64,000 bases of DNA from Darksidea phi. Its lineage: Eukaryota; Ascomycota; Dothideomycetes; Pleosporales; Lentitheciaceae. The stretch's first letter is position 1; each line of letters begins with the position of its first letter. The stretch covers positions 1 through 64,000 of the forward strand of contig JASJFT010000116.1 of the NCBI GenBank assembly GCA_030770425.1, written 5' to 3'. Below, one piece after another: positions 43,859 to 55,424 of this stretch. Under the pieces are notes generated by a model. It saw only the letters and a program-made list of their open reading frames with translations, had not been told where the DNA came from and searched no databases. The translations under genes and the position numbers were made by a program.

Positions 43859-45271
43859 GATTTGGAATAAGAGATTGACGTGATGAGGAGGTTGACGTGA
43901 TGAGGAACAGACACTTGCCCAACGAGCGGCCATTCGCACAATATCGAGGGGTCATAGTGACATCAAGACATCAACGGGAGGGTTCACTATCTTTAGTAAA
44001 CCCTAGCTGGGATTATTTGGTCGTGCCCGCATAGGTCAGAATTCCTTAGTCACACCTCCGGAGGTAGCATCTCTCCCCGTTGCATCTACTCTACTGAGGA
44101 TTGTTGAGGACTGTTGACGACTGTTGACGATTATTGACAACTGTTGACAACTGTTGACAATTGCTGACGATTGCGCCAGCAGACATCCTGCCGAAGGATT
44201 TCTGGTTGCGACCAGCGTTACTACTGCAGCAACACTCGGTTCCCGCTAAACAAGAAGAAAACACCCAGCCCTCCCACAAGTCGACTGTCCTCGATCCGAA
44301 ACGATGATCAAGCCCGACCCGCAAGACGCCCATCATACGAAGGAGAGCATGGCCTTTGGTGATAGTAGAAAGTCTGGCGACGCGCGCTCTGCTGACGCGC
44401 TGACGGCTTTACGGGAGATAGCGAGAGACATTTCTCGATGCACGCGACTGCAACCATGGCAACCGTGATGAGAATGCGTGATGTGATGCTGTGGTGCAGC
44501 CTCTGATCCATCTCGCGATGCGTTTTATACGGCAACAGACGATGGTGGCTCCGCGTCGCCAAACCTTCAAAGGCAATCAACCCGGCTCCGCAGAGTACAC
44601 CATCAGCGCTCCATTGCCACGGTTGCCCCCGCGGTCAGCGTCACCGCCTTGCCCACACTATGTACCTCGCCTTCTGCCCTTCCGTTACTGTAACGCCTTC
44701 CAATGAAGACGCGCTTCGATCGGTTCGGTTCCGGTGAAACTGCGAAACCGTTAGCACTTATCAGGCGTAGAAGGGAGACGAGCATTCATTGCCCTTGAAG
44801 TGTCGCCAGGCCTCGATAGAAGCGCCAACTTTCACCATTGATTCCCAAATACTGTGCTCTGGGGCCCGGACTCTCTCTAGTCCTCCACGCAAGATTCGTG
44901 TATCTTACTAGGAAGTGTCATGGATGTGGGACTCGGAGGGTGGACGTAGAGTGTTGGTGAAATGAACTTGCACGTTGAGCGAACCGGGACCACGGCCTTG
45001 GGGCTGGTGGGTTTGATCGCCTCAAGCGCGGAGCACATGGCGGCACAAGGGCATTGCCAGTCAACAGCATTTCTGATTGAATACTTGGGGAAGTAGCGCC
45101 CTCTCACTTGTGGGACGCTCTATTCTGTGTAGAGCAGAGGGTAGAGAAAGAAAGCAACCAGGGTTTGCGTTCGAATGACCGCCTTCTAAAGTATGGTTGG
45201 GCCGGTTGGGCATTTGTGCCGCCAGCGGCCGTCGGCTAGTTCCGCGCATGGGCGGACAACTCTCCGCTTGA
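43859..45271. other. Region without a supported gene, with a 10-bp tandem repeat
   Basis: Holds the tandem repeat at 44096-44173. ORFs on both strands are short and unconvincing. Confidence 0.4.
44096..44173. repeat. Tandem repeat of a 10-bp unit, about 7 copies
   Basis: Consecutive units of the form RACTGTTGAC with variants (GATTATTGAC, AATTGCTGAC), seven in a row. Seen directly. Confidence 0.85.
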
Positions 45272-45946
45272 GTGCAGCAAGAATCATCGTCGATTCGCAA
45301 AGCCAACACCCCACACGATCATGTCGTCGCACGCAGCCATTACTCGTACATATCCTCGCAATACGCCGCCCTCAACGCCATTAACCACGCCGTCACGCCG
45401 CTTCGAATGCCCCCGATCGTCGCTCTTGCACGTTGCGAACTGCCGGCACGCATATCCAGGGATGGCCAAGGAGAAGCCATGTCTTCACATACATGTTTGA
45501 AGCGCCTAGCGCGAGTGCTTCTCCGGACTCGACGCACCGGCCTTGAGAATGTCCATTCTTCTGTTGAGGAAGCAGACACTGAGCTGATGGCACAATTCTG
45601 TCTGCTGTCCAGCATAGCCGGCATGGAGGAAACACGGCATATTGTTACTAGACTTGACATACAACGGGGGGATATTCTCTTTGACTGCGGTGTACCTATG
45701 GATGGCCATCAATCAGAGGTTGGAGCCTTCAAGGTCAAGAGTCAAGGACCGACGCTGAGGACGGTACAGCGTTTTAATCCTATAAGAAGGACATTCGTGA
45801 ACCGCACGGTGAACGTATGGAAGGCAGAGTGTCGCGAGAGTAAAGTCAATTTGCCACATCGAACCGATGTTGAGAGGATACGCCTAGCTCCAGCATCCGT
45901 TGCGTCAATGAGTGTAATGCATGAAGACACCCAGCCCAATTGCTAA
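45272..45946 (+). CDS. Open frame of unknown meaning, about 220 codons
   Basis: Starts after a stop at an alternative codon, with a plausible ATG at 45407 (MPPIVALARCEL). It has a fairly protein-like middle (TRHIVTRLDIQRGDILFDCG) but no recognised family, no intron signals checked by a paralogue, and overlapping ORFs on the other strand. It could be chance. Confidence 0.22.
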   Translation: MQQESSSIRKANTPHDHVVARSHYSYISSQYAALNAINHAVTPLRMPPIVALARCELPARISRDGQGEAMSSHTCLKRLARVLLRTRRTGLENVHSSVEEADTELMAQFCLLSSIAGMEETRHIVTRLDIQRGDILFDCGVPMDGHQSEVGAFKVKSQGPTLRTVQRFNPIRRTFVNRTVNVWKAECRESKVNLPHRTDVERIRLAPASVASMSVMHEDTQPNC

Positions 45947-46592
45947 TGTGTGCAAAACTTGGAACCCATACGATCGACGTGCAAACATTGCCACCATGCT
46001 TTGTTCGCATGTGAAGACCCTGGCATTAGCCCTCGCTCGCAGATGAACTTGGTGGAGTCTCAGGTAAGCAGCCGCAATGCCCAGGCATCTTCTCTCCCTC
46101 GGTCCACCGTACTTGTGGGCAATGATACGGATCGGTTACGTCATCCCGACATTTCTCAGGCACATCGCGATAAGGACATCCGCACTGGCTCCAATGTCGG
46201 GTTTTTATCAAACACATGGCGTTCGTTTTCACTAGCCACGTGTCAATATCTATTACCAGAAGTTCGGGCGAAACCTACGGTACGCTGGATTCGGCGGCTT
46301 TTGGCCCAAAGCGACGTGAAGCGGGGACCACTCTAGCCTATCAGGGGTCAGGAGGCTTCGTCATGGTCATAATGGGTGGATTACCTTTGAAAAACTAGCA
46401 AGTCACTACCGTGGGGGTTTTGCTGTTCGGCGTTTGCGCAACCAGTTTGGAGTAATGGCGATCTCCTGAAGAGAGTGGGCGATTCTGGGCGTTTAGCGAC
46501 GGAAGAATGACGTTTGCCTAGCCAAGACTCCAGGGGCAGGTCAGGCGAGGTGGCCCGACCACCAATCGCCGAGCCCTCTGAAGCGCCGATCT
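45947..46592. other. Region without a supported gene
   Basis: No family-like ORF on either strand. Confidence 0.4.
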
Positions 46593-46991
46593 TTGCAGCC
46601 CCACCCTCCCCACCCACTCGCCAACCCCACAACGCCCGAGCATCCGCGATCCGAGACAGATCAGTTCGATCCGGGTATGGACCTTCGCGGCCTCGTCCAG
46701 AAGCAGGCGCAGGGCGGCCGCTGGGCTGATTATGCAACGGCGCTGGTCGAAGGAGGCTTTTCGTGGCCCCGTAACGTGATAAGGCCCACCCGCCTCTCAC
46801 ATGAAGAGCAGCGTGTCCATGAGTTCGTCGTCCGGCGCTTTCTGGCATGCTGTAGCAAAGACGCCCAGGGGTCAAAGACCGACATTAGTATTCTCTATGG
46901 ACCGGAAACATTCAATGCATCTGGCCTTGTAATAGTAGAGCGCATCTCGATGTCTACGTTTACGATCGGTGGGCGAATTCCCCCCATCTGA
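46593..46991 (+). pseudogene. Fragment of DNA topoisomerase III
   Basis: Reads EHPRSETDQFDPGMDLRGLV, QKQAQGGRWADYATALVEGG, FSWPRN, then VHEFVVRRFLACCSKDAQGS and ISILYGPETFNASGLVIVER. These are blocks around and after the active site of fungal TOP3 (family pattern SYPRTETDxFD; FVxRRFLACCS). The catalytic Tyr position reads His (EHPRSETD), and the segment with KAHPPIHP is missing between WPRN and the next block. Only about a fifth of the enzyme remains, so it is non-functional. It is a displaced piece of an otherwise essential-type gene. Confidence 0.8.
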
Positions 46992-47087
46992 TCTGAATGA
47001 TTATAGGGTCATCCTCGCACCACCGCCATTGAGTTATAAAATATTCCCGATTTGAGTTATCGCTAACGTAAGCGAATCTCACGCCTC

Positions 47088-47947
47088 TCAATCAATTCCA
47101 ACCAAATTGACATTTATGTAATCTAAGCTGAATAGATTTTGGGAAAGCTCGAGGTGGAACCGAACAAAGCTAACGCGTTCAAAAGTAGCATTCGCTTTCT
47201 CTTTAAGGACCAGAGTGTCATACCCCTTCTCAAGAAGATACCAGTGTCCTTTTGCCGTCGGAGTATGCGTCATGAAAATGCAAAGGAACTTAAACTCTCT
47301 CCCAGTTTGACGATCGTTCATAGGTAGCCAAGTTCTGACCATTTTGGCGCCGAGCTCGTCCAAACATGAAGTCAATTTGTTACCCACGATACCGTTGGAA
47401 GGGTTGCTTGTCCAAGTTAGGAAAATGTTGAACGTCCATCCGGAAATATACGGATGGGTAGGCCGTGGGAGCGACGTAGGAGTCTCAACTACATTATCGA
47501 ACGAATTTGTAACAAGGGTTCTTATGGTGTCCCTATTCGGCTTTCGCTTCTCAACGAAGATGTCCACTATTGGAACTATTGTAAGGTTGTAAGCACTGCG
47601 ATACATTTTCGGCTAGAGAGTTGTTGGGAATCAGTCTGCGCAATTCGATAAAAGTTCAAATTGTCATAAATACGGCGCTGCGAATGCTCACCCACAGCCA
47701 GGAGCGCACAGCTGTTAACTTGCGCTGCTTTGGGGATCGTGAAAAGTGATTTGGCAGAAACGACTACCAGGTGCGGGGTTCTTACTGGGAAGTCCGGAGG
47801 TTGCACCCGACACAGAAATCCGCAGAGACTGCATTTGAAATCAGAATGAATATGCTTCAGCGTGCAAACTCGACGAGGAAGACGTATTCGGCAATTTTGG
47901 TGATTGAACGGAAATCGATGTGCCAGAGATACTCTGATCTCCTTCAT
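47088..47947 (-). pseudogene. Possible third, distant member of the F-box-like family
   Basis: Two frames. 47947-47576 has a DFKCSLCGFLC motif, like the CSLC start of the paralogue at 22283. 47606-47088 reads HPYISGWTFNIFLTW, then SCLDELGAKMVRTWLP, like SYITGL and WLDELGITDIEFL. No F-box-like LPxEI block is seen between them and no intron joining the frames was confirmed. It may be a decayed or strongly diverged relative, or unrelated. Confidence 0.33.
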
Positions 47948-48905
47948 TCATGGGATTTTGAGACATACCAGCCTCACCCAGACGAGAATTTTTCAATTTC
48001 CTGTTCCTTTGAGAGCCGTGAGCATTGATCTTTCGTTTCGTATTTCGACGATCAGCCTGGCATTGGTGAGGCTAGGCTTCAGGTTCTGTTCGTGTACGGA
48101 GGCTCGACCGAAGAGAAAGGTGCCTCTTACAGTAAATCGAATGTCCATATTTTCGGTATCAATACGGAAGAAAAAATCGAGAAAACAGAGTGCGGCAAGT
48201 ACAGTAGATAAAAAAGTGTGTTGCTCTTCCGTGACGACAAGCAGGGTGTACCTGACGCAAGTGCTCTGCCTCGGGCTGTATCGTTGTGACTAGTGACGGG
48301 TATACTTGTACGAATGCGATAATTCAAGAGGTATAAGCAGCAAGTATTACTTCTTACAGCCCTTTGTCTGATCAGCAATGAATATAATTGAGAGCGTGCA
48401 AATGGTGATGCCGGTTTTACAAGCTACTATATCAGCACGCAGTCTGGATCGGCTTCAATATAGTATAGGAAGCGCATCTTCGTAGGCATCTTAAAGAGGC
48501 TAACGACTTCTATCGACTTATCCAACAAGATTATCTAGCTTGCTATCGCTAAAAGGACCCTTAAACGCCTAAGTTCTCGAAGGATTGTTGGCTTCTGTAC
48601 CTCTCTAAAAGTGTTGCAAGCCTTAGCAACTACTTTTGCCCAGTTATAGCGCGGCCTTGTCGAGGTGAGGTGTGGGTAACCGCGCCTTTCCTCGGTGATA
48701 ACACACAGCTTCCCAGGTGAGAAGGAAGCCACCTTGAGCGTGAGGAAGTCACTTTGACCCGTCTGGAGAGGGATGAAAACTCAGAAGCTGCTCGTGCGTA
48801 GAACTTCAGCCATCCCCACATTCTGCTCTTCTGCTGCCCGCTGCCCGCTGCCCGCTGCCCACTGCCCACTGCCCACTGCCTGCCGTCCCTCCTCCGCCCG
48901 CCACC
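47948..48905. other. Intergenic region and leader of the small membrane protein
   Basis: AT-rich at about 48300-48560, then more GC-rich. The hexamer-type repeat at 48834-48882 lies just upstream of the next ATG. No gene is supported. Confidence 0.4.
48834..48882 (+). repeat. Tandem 7-bp repeat CTGCCCG/CTGCCCA
   Basis: Seven consecutive units (CTGCCCG x3, CTGCCCA x3, CTGCCTG), ending 24 nt before the ATG at 48906. Compare the CAA repeat placed just before the ATG at 440. Confidence 0.85.
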
Positions 48906-49510
48906 ATGGAGCCTCTCGAGGCTTCTTACGAGAAGTCCCAGATCGGTGCGGCCGCCGCTGGGGTCTTTGTGGCCTTTATGGCCATTGTGATGGCCTACCT
49001 GGCCAATTTGGCCAACCATTATGTTACTGAGCAGCTTTGGCTTGCTCAACTTGCCGACCTGCGGCAGGAGGAGGAGCACCTGGTAAGCTCATTCATTTTA
49101 TCTTGCTCTGGCAAGACATCACTGTTTCCAAACACTTCTTTGGCGTTTACAAGCGTGTTTATGTATTGTTGTGGAGATCAGCTATACAACATTAGTGCTT
49201 ATTACACAATGATTGGATGAAGGCTAACTTCCTATAGGTCGCCCATTACGGGCGAGACTCTCGCTACGTCGAGAGAAAAGAGGCACTCGTCGCCGCCCGC
49301 GCTGCTGCCGCCGCCCGCTCTCCTGCCCGCCGTCTCGCCGCCTTCTTCCGCCGCTCGCCCGCACCCGCACCCGCACCCGTGCCCACCGAGTTGCCCCTGG
49401 CTTCTCCTGTTTCGCCCTTCGGGACCTTGAGGCGTCCGGCCTCCTTATCTTCGTCCGCTCGCCGCCGCAACCAGCGGAATTCGGACCTGGAAGCCCATGC
49501 CGAGGAGTAA
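48906..49510 (+). CDS. Small predicted membrane protein with Ala/Arg/Pro-rich tail, 149 aa
   Basis: Exon 1 is 48906-49082 (59 codons, CCACCATGG start), the intron 49083-49237 (155 nt, GTAAGC...CTAAC...TAG) and exon 2 49238-49510. A hydrophobic segment (AAAAGVFVAFMAIVMAYLA, about 15-33) is followed by a helix (EQLWLAQLADLRQEEEHL). Exon 2 reads RDSRYVERKEALVAARAAAA, RRLAAFFRR and APAPAPVPTE. No family is recognised. The organisation is like that of the partial gene at 1-440. After the stop, two units resembling GAGGAG...AACCTCG...TAAAA lie about 40 bp apart. The frame is intact. Confidence 0.6.
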
Positions 49511-49771
49511 ACCTCGCTAAAACAATCACCAACCCCTACCGAGGAGGCGAAAACCTCGTTAAAAACACACCCTGGGGACGACCAGTACCTTGCCGAGGTT
49601 GTTGGCTAGGTATCCCTAATATATATACTATTGCTAGTTAGGCTACCATATAGTTAGGTAGCCTCAGGCATATAGATAGTACACAATCAATTATAACTTT
49701 GGTTCAACTCAACTCCCTCGTTTAGCAGAGGTCTTAGGACTGCCTGCCAGTTGGCAGTACTCCAAATCCGG

Positions 49772-51001
49772 TCAATCAGTTCCACCTTTTGCGGGAGGAG
49801 GCAACACACTTTGATCTCTTCTCCTCTCTCGCTCCTTCCTGAGAACATCTCTCCAACAAGAACCATCAGTCTTGCCAAGCATCCGAAACAAGTCCATATA
49901 TCCATCCCTCATCGGCCAGCAGCAGGTCCCCTGCGGACGGTATTTCAACTCCTCCAATACTTTCTGCTTTAGTGTTTCGGACATCTGAAGCTTGTTCAGG
50001 TTTCTTTTCTCAATATACTTCGCCATGGCATCCTCCAACTCAGACTGTTGCTTTTCCTGTAGATTCAACGAAGCAATCAAGGAAGCATGCGATGCCAGCG
50101 TATCACCCAAGTCCAGCATACGATACGACCATCTTGGCAGGTTTCCCGGATTTCGCGGCTTCCAATAATCGACAAGTGTATAGTAGTCGATCGACCCGTC
50201 CTTAAGCTGGTCTTGCCTGAAAGTCCCTAAGATTTCCAGAGCATAATCGGCTTGTATCATCAGATGCTCCGCTGGCTTCAGAACAAGCTGGGTTAGCAGG
50301 TCTTTATGCTGTCGGCGGGCATTGAACCAGCGGTTGCCCCTTATGCTTTGTTCAAGGTGCCGTACAAGAGTGGAAAGGTCACGAGTTATTTCGAAGACAT
50401 CCCACGCGAAGAACTTTAAGGGATCGGCATCCGTCCTTGTGAATATGGTGGTACTCCAAGGAAACAAGCTGCCCGTATCTGTTTTGATTTTTTTGAGTTC
50501 GGCATGAAACGTGATGAACATAACGAACACGAGAATCGAACGGAGAAGCTTTACCGTATCGACTTTGTTCCTGGTCAGCTGGGTCAATCGCGGATAAGAG
50601 AAGGCACTATAATCGATTTCCAACTGGGATTTAGGGGTAGACTTGACAACGGGGCTCATCCCGGGCTTTCGGGCATTACTCTCGATGGGCTTCTGATCAT
50701 TACTGCCGGTGGCCTTCGAAATGGGATCCTCCTTGGGCTTCGGAACAGCGTCCACGTTGGGCTTTGAAACAGCACTTCGGTTGGTTTTTGAGCCCGTGCT
50801 CTTGTTGAACTTTTGAATAGAAGCCTCTTCAACGACTTCTGCAGCAAATTCGATGTACGGAGGAGGCGGTATATCAGACTTCTCCATTATCTGAGCTGTT
50901 CTCGTGGCTTTGCGGTCTATCTTTGGGCCAGCCCATATTCGCTGCATCACCTTCTTCATCCTGCCTCGAAAGGTACTAAATTTGCTAGGTGCAGCCATCA
51001 T
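49772..51001 (-). CDS. Protein of unknown function, 409 aa
   Basis: Single open frame; two adjacent ATGs (51001 and 50998), with a possible non-ATG extension to 51046. Disordered, basic, repetitive N-terminal half (VSKPNVDAVPKPKEDPISKA), then a helical domain with LLRSILVFVMFITF, a possible membrane segment (about 155-170). A W/R/K/E-rich C-terminus ends in a basic stretch (RKERERRRDQSV). No intron is needed. No family is recognised. The frame is intact and composition supports a real gene. Confidence 0.6.
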   Translation of the reverse strand: MMAAPSKFSTFRGRMKKVMQRIWAGPKIDRKATRTAQIMEKSDIPPPPYIEFAAEVVEEASIQKFNKSTGSKTNRSAVSKPNVDAVPKPKEDPISKATGSNDQKPIESNARKPGMSPVVKSTPKSQLEIDYSAFSYPRLTQLTRNKVDTVKLLRSILVFVMFITFHAELKKIKTDTGSLFPWSTTIFTRTDADPLKFFAWDVFEITRDLSTLVRHLEQSIRGNRWFNARRQHKDLLTQLVLKPAEHLMIQADYALEILGTFRQDQLKDGSIDYYTLVDYWKPRNPGNLPRWSYRMLDLGDTLASHASLIASLNLQEKQQSELEDAMAKYIEKRNLNKLQMSETLKQKVLEELKYRPQGTCCWPMRDGYMDLFRMLGKTDGSCWRDVLRKERERRRDQSVLPPPAKGGTD

Positions 51002-53468
51002 TGGAGCGAGTGATCTGTTTCGTCGTAGTGCGCCGGTATCGTACACTTTGGCTCTGTAGAAAGTTTAGATGTTTCGTTCAAGCTGTAAAGCTTGCAACTT
51101 GCTCCCTAAGGTTTCGTAACGCACCTTGAAATTTGGAGTGGCAGAATTTTTTGCCTGAGAGATTGGAGAGATCTTGGGCACGCGATATCCTTTTAAATTC
51201 CACGATCAGCACAAATCTGATTTGGTGCTGAGTGTTGGGATTACAAACCGCCGTTGAACCACGGAACTTCAACGCCCACCTCTTCGAGTCTACGCCGAGG
51301 GAACGCCAACTTGGGAATACCACAAGTGCGCGTTTCTCCATCGACATCTCCCTTGGTTCGCATCCCTTGATTCGCATCCCTTGGATCCAGCAGTCCTCCT
51401 CTTCTGTACCCCACCCCTTTCGTCTGGGTCGCGCGTTGAGGCTCGTGTCGGATGAAGCCAGTGTTGGCTGCCCACTGTTCCACGGTTGGCCGACGTCAAG
51501 CGTTCCACTCTTTTCATGTGCAGTTGAAATTTCAGTGCTAGTCTTCAGATATATACAGTTTATTATTGGAGTACCAAAAACCCCTACAATAGCATAGTTG
51601 CGCAATGCAGCTTTTCCTCAGGAATAAAAAAAAGGTCGACATTGCTCTATGCCATCGCACCAACCCGTTGCCTCTGCAAATCTCTTGCCGCTGTCTCGAG
51701 CGTTAGGTGGCATCAGTCAATCTTCTCGATTACTTGGGGTTTGTAGAGCGGGGCTGACCTATGGCGACGAGTGGAGCTTCTTAATGATTGGACGGGCATA
51801 CTGGACCAGGATGCAAAGAAGTATGGCATTAGCTCCTGGGACATATGCGGAGCGGCCCGGTAAGACCTCCGCGCGTTGCGCGCGCGTCTCCAACCAATGA
51901 TAAACATGGTCTTCTTCCGCTTAGTTTCACCCAGCCGATGCGCTAATAGCCTCTAGTGAGTATCCGCCGTCAACATTGCTCACTCCACCTCATACCAAGC
52001 GTACTTTCTCTTCTGCTGCACGGAAAGCGATTCGGGAACATGTCGTACGCGCTTGGGCGATACCGTGCGACAGCTGTATTACCAAGATATGCAGTGCCTT
52101 TCCACCTTTGTATATGCTTGGAACTGTGGCTTTCTGCCAGTGATACTTAATCCGCTTGCCGGAGCGGAGGCTACGATCTTTGTATTCCCTAACTTATCAC
52201 GCCAACCACTGGCATCCGCTGGCATACCCCCAATATCTAACGCCTACCCACTCTATGCAAGTTATCTGGCTGCTGCTCGGTATGCGTCTCGGTCATGATG
52301 TGCTCGGGAAGCGCGAGGATGTGATAAGGCTTAAGCGCTCGGTCGGCGGAGGGATCAACGGCGAGTCTGCAAGGCTTGAGGGCGATGTGATAGCTGTTGC
52401 GGAAGCTACCGAAGTAAACGTAGTGCTGCACAGCCACGGGCCTGACAGTCGCCACAGATACATTACGCACCTAGCGATAAGGTGAGACGTGCAGGGTTGT
52501 TCTGCACTAGCCAGCATCGGTACTCGCTTCCGCGGGAAGTACCGATCGGCATACAAAGGGGCCGCGCGGGCCTAGCAACCGCTAGCCGAGGGCTCCGTAT
52601 ATATACTATTCTACGCTAGAATATATCTAGCTATAGATTATTCTTACCTTTTGGAAGCTTGTATTGCCTGGCGGCGCAGAGCTACGTCGTTACAGCTAGC
52701 GCGGTTCGGTGGCGTGCAAAGCCGCATCCGCGTCACCTTTCGCGTTGTGTCCTCTTTAACCTAGAATATTTTTTTTTAATTTTAGATTTGTAGCACAAGG
52801 CCGTTCTACGAAATTCCGGAGCGAAAAAGACGTAGCGTCGGTGCCGTAGGATGGAAAGTCTGTTACGCCGCGATAGATGGCGCTTCTCAAACCAGGCGCG
52901 GAGACGGCAATGCAAACGTAATTTTCGGGAAAGAGTCGATGATGGACCTTCAGGATTAGCTACGGCAGATTATTTGCACAGGACTATAGCAATATTCGTT
53001 GTGCGCATGGTCTTTCCAGCTGCTGAAAGTCAAAGTACCCCCATTTGTCTCGCTACACCGGGTGTCTGGTAGAGAGTAGGAAGAAGAAGTGATGATTGTT
53101 CTGTCTACAAGCTAGAGACCTATATATACTGTTCCGTGGCTAAGGGTATGTTTTGGGAACGGCTCATTACTGTTTGAGCTGTCACATCGCATCACCGTTT
53201 GTGATTAGCCGTTACATCACGTGACCTAGCATCCACTAGGTGTGTGGCATAAACTAACAGTGTCTCACTACGCAGGATGCACATTATGGGAAATTGGTCT
53301 GGACACGCTTCGTTAAGGTTTTCTACCATGTCTAGGGAAAGCGCCCATGTTATCCCGTTTTTTGAGGCACGTGCCACAGTCGGCGGGGCTTCCTTTCCCC
53401 GTCAAACAATCTCTACGGATAACTCGTCATCGCTTTATCAACCTCAGCCTCACCAACACTGACTCCAC
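51002..53468. other. Long region without a supported gene, with repeat B copy 1
   Basis: The minus frame 51605-51078 begins inside the dispersed repeat (51521-51640), so I do not call it. 51650-52590 has mixed ORFs with no family features. 52590-53160 contains A/T-rich tracts. No gene is supported. Confidence 0.4.
51521..51640 (+). repeat. Dispersed repeat B, copy 1
   Basis: Matches 60456-60575 in order and orientation: TTGAAATTTCAGTGCTAGTC, ATATATACAGTTTATT, GCAATGCAGCTTTTCCTCAGG, then an A-run. Most differences in the first block are A or T here versus G or C in the other copy, consistent with RIP in this copy. Confidence 0.8.
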
Positions 53469-55333
53469 ATGTCCTCCTATGGCCTGGTATGGCAATTTGC
53501 GATTGCATCAGCGATACTAGCTATAATACTTCGCCCTATATTGCGGTTCTTCTTTCCCGCTAAGATAGCAATGTCGTTCAATACTCATATTAGGGCCGAT
53601 GTTCCTTATCCCGTTGTGACGGACCTGACCGTATGCGTCTTCTCCCCGACCTTTCCTCCTTCTACCTGTAAACTGGACCCGCATATATGGCACCGTATTA
53701 AGAAAGATCTCTATCTATATGCAGAGCCTCAGCAGAGCGCATGGTTGTATGTAGCGCTAGCCAATGAGAAAGAGCTTAGGGATGAGGATCTGGTGGTCAC
53801 GGATATCAGAGTCGGCGAGCCGCCGAATACAGGCCCAGATCGTTTATGGGAGCCTCGACCTGGCGGAATTTGGGTGCTGAGAAGTAGTTTCTCCGGTAAG
53901 ATTGGCCAGGTTGTAACAGAGGTGGACGTTCTCTTTGGTGTGGATGCCGTTGACCCACGACCACAATGGATGCTTACGCCATCACCACTCCAGCTTCACA
54001 CTCAGCCAATGGTATCGGTTCCAAAGCTAACCGTACTCCGCGGTAGGGCCAAGCCGAAACCTGATGCTCGGGCGGCTTTGAGAGTTAGGGAAGATGGTAG
54101 GTTCAAGATTGTCCAGATCTCTGATACGCACATGGTCACTGGTGTCGGGATCTGTAAAGATGCTATTGATGCCCATGGGAATCATCTGCCAGAGAGTGAG
54201 GCTGATCCACTTACGGTTAACTTCATTGGAAAGGTCTTGGATGTCGAGAAACCAGACCTTGTGATTCTTACTGGAGATCAGTTGCACCACGATATCCCCG
54301 ACAGCCAATCTGCCCTCTTTAAGGTGGTTGCTCCTATTATCGAGCGTTCAATTCCATTCGCAGCCGTCTTTGGCAATCATGATAGTGAAGGCACCCATGC
54401 ATTGCCACGTAAGTAACTTCTTTCATAACAAATACCCGAAGCTAGCGATCGATAAAGCACTTAGAGTGGTCGCCGCGAATGCTGTCGGCTGCTTCAATCC
54501 GTAATATAGTTATGCAGCCCGATAACTGGGTCTTGGCGATGTTACAGTAGCTGTGCATTCTTGCTAACTGGATTACAGGTACGGCACAGATGTCAATCCT
54601 TCAAGATCTACCCTTTAGCTTCTGCGAGTCAGGTCCAGAGGAAGTTGACGGCATAGGCAACTTCTACCTTCAGGTCCTGGCGCCCGCTCCGTCGCAGCTT
54701 CCGTTATCAACTTTATATTTCCTGGATTCGCACGGTAATAAACCGAGCTTGACACCCCATCCCGACTATGACCCTATCAAGCAAAGCCAAATTGACTGGT
54801 TCGTGGGCGCTTCACAAGCGCAACGAAGCGCGCGCCAGAAGGATGATAACGACAACTATGTGGAATTGGCATTCTTCCACATCCCTCTTCCCGAGTTCGG
54901 AAACCGACGTCTCAATATACGCAACGGCCATCGGAAGGAGCCGACTGAGTGCCCTAGCTTCAACACCCATTTCTACGACGCTTTGGTCAAGGGAGGCATA
55001 TCAGCAGTAGGCTGCGGGCACGATCACGTGAATGACTTTTGCGCTCTGCTGCCACAACAAACGCAGCAGGATGGCAATGAAACCCCTCAACGTGGCCCTT
55101 GGCTGTGCTATGGAGGTGGCAGTGGGTTCGGGGGATATTGTCAATTCGGAAGATCTCGATTTCACCGACGAATGCGGATTTGGGAACTCGATACAAATAC
55201 TGGGTGCTTGAAGACTTGGAAGCGGGTCGAATATACCACGAACAGAGTTGATGAGCTGGTTCTTGTGGAAAGTGGAGCGGTGATTGATCGCCCTGGAAAA
55301 GAAGATGAAGGCAGACAATGTGTGGTCAGTTAA
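53469..55333 (+). CDS. DCR2: DCR2-type calcineurin-like phosphoesterase, 564 aa
   Basis: Exon 1 is 53469-54408, the intron 54409-54578 (170 nt, GTAAGT...CTAAC...CAG) and exon 2 54579-55333; the splice makes ALPR-TAQMSILQ. An N-terminal signal anchor (FAIASAILAIILRPILRFFF, 10-29) suggests membrane attachment. Metallophosphatase motifs are complete: ISDTH (D219, H221), GD (269-270), FGNHDSEG (N303, H304), H414, and GCGHDH (H461, H463). The blocks GVGICKDAID and VDGIGNFYLQV are typical of fungal Dcr2. In yeast Dcr2 dephosphorylates Sic1 and affects the G1/S transition and the unfolded-protein response; that role here is inferred. Intact. Confidence 0.9.
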
Positions 55334-55424
55334 AGCTGATATGCAGCAATGATAAAGAGAGACTTCCAGGTAGCCAAAATTTGACATCACACGCAGGCAA
55401 CTGTGATAAAGCAACTGTAGTTGT

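Noticed and set aside
46381..46875. 164-codon minus-strand ORF
   Set aside because: Antisense to the topoisomerase III fragment.
51078..51605. 175-codon minus-strand ORF
   Set aside because: Its 5' part lies inside dispersed repeat B, and no domain is seen; perhaps a chance fusion.
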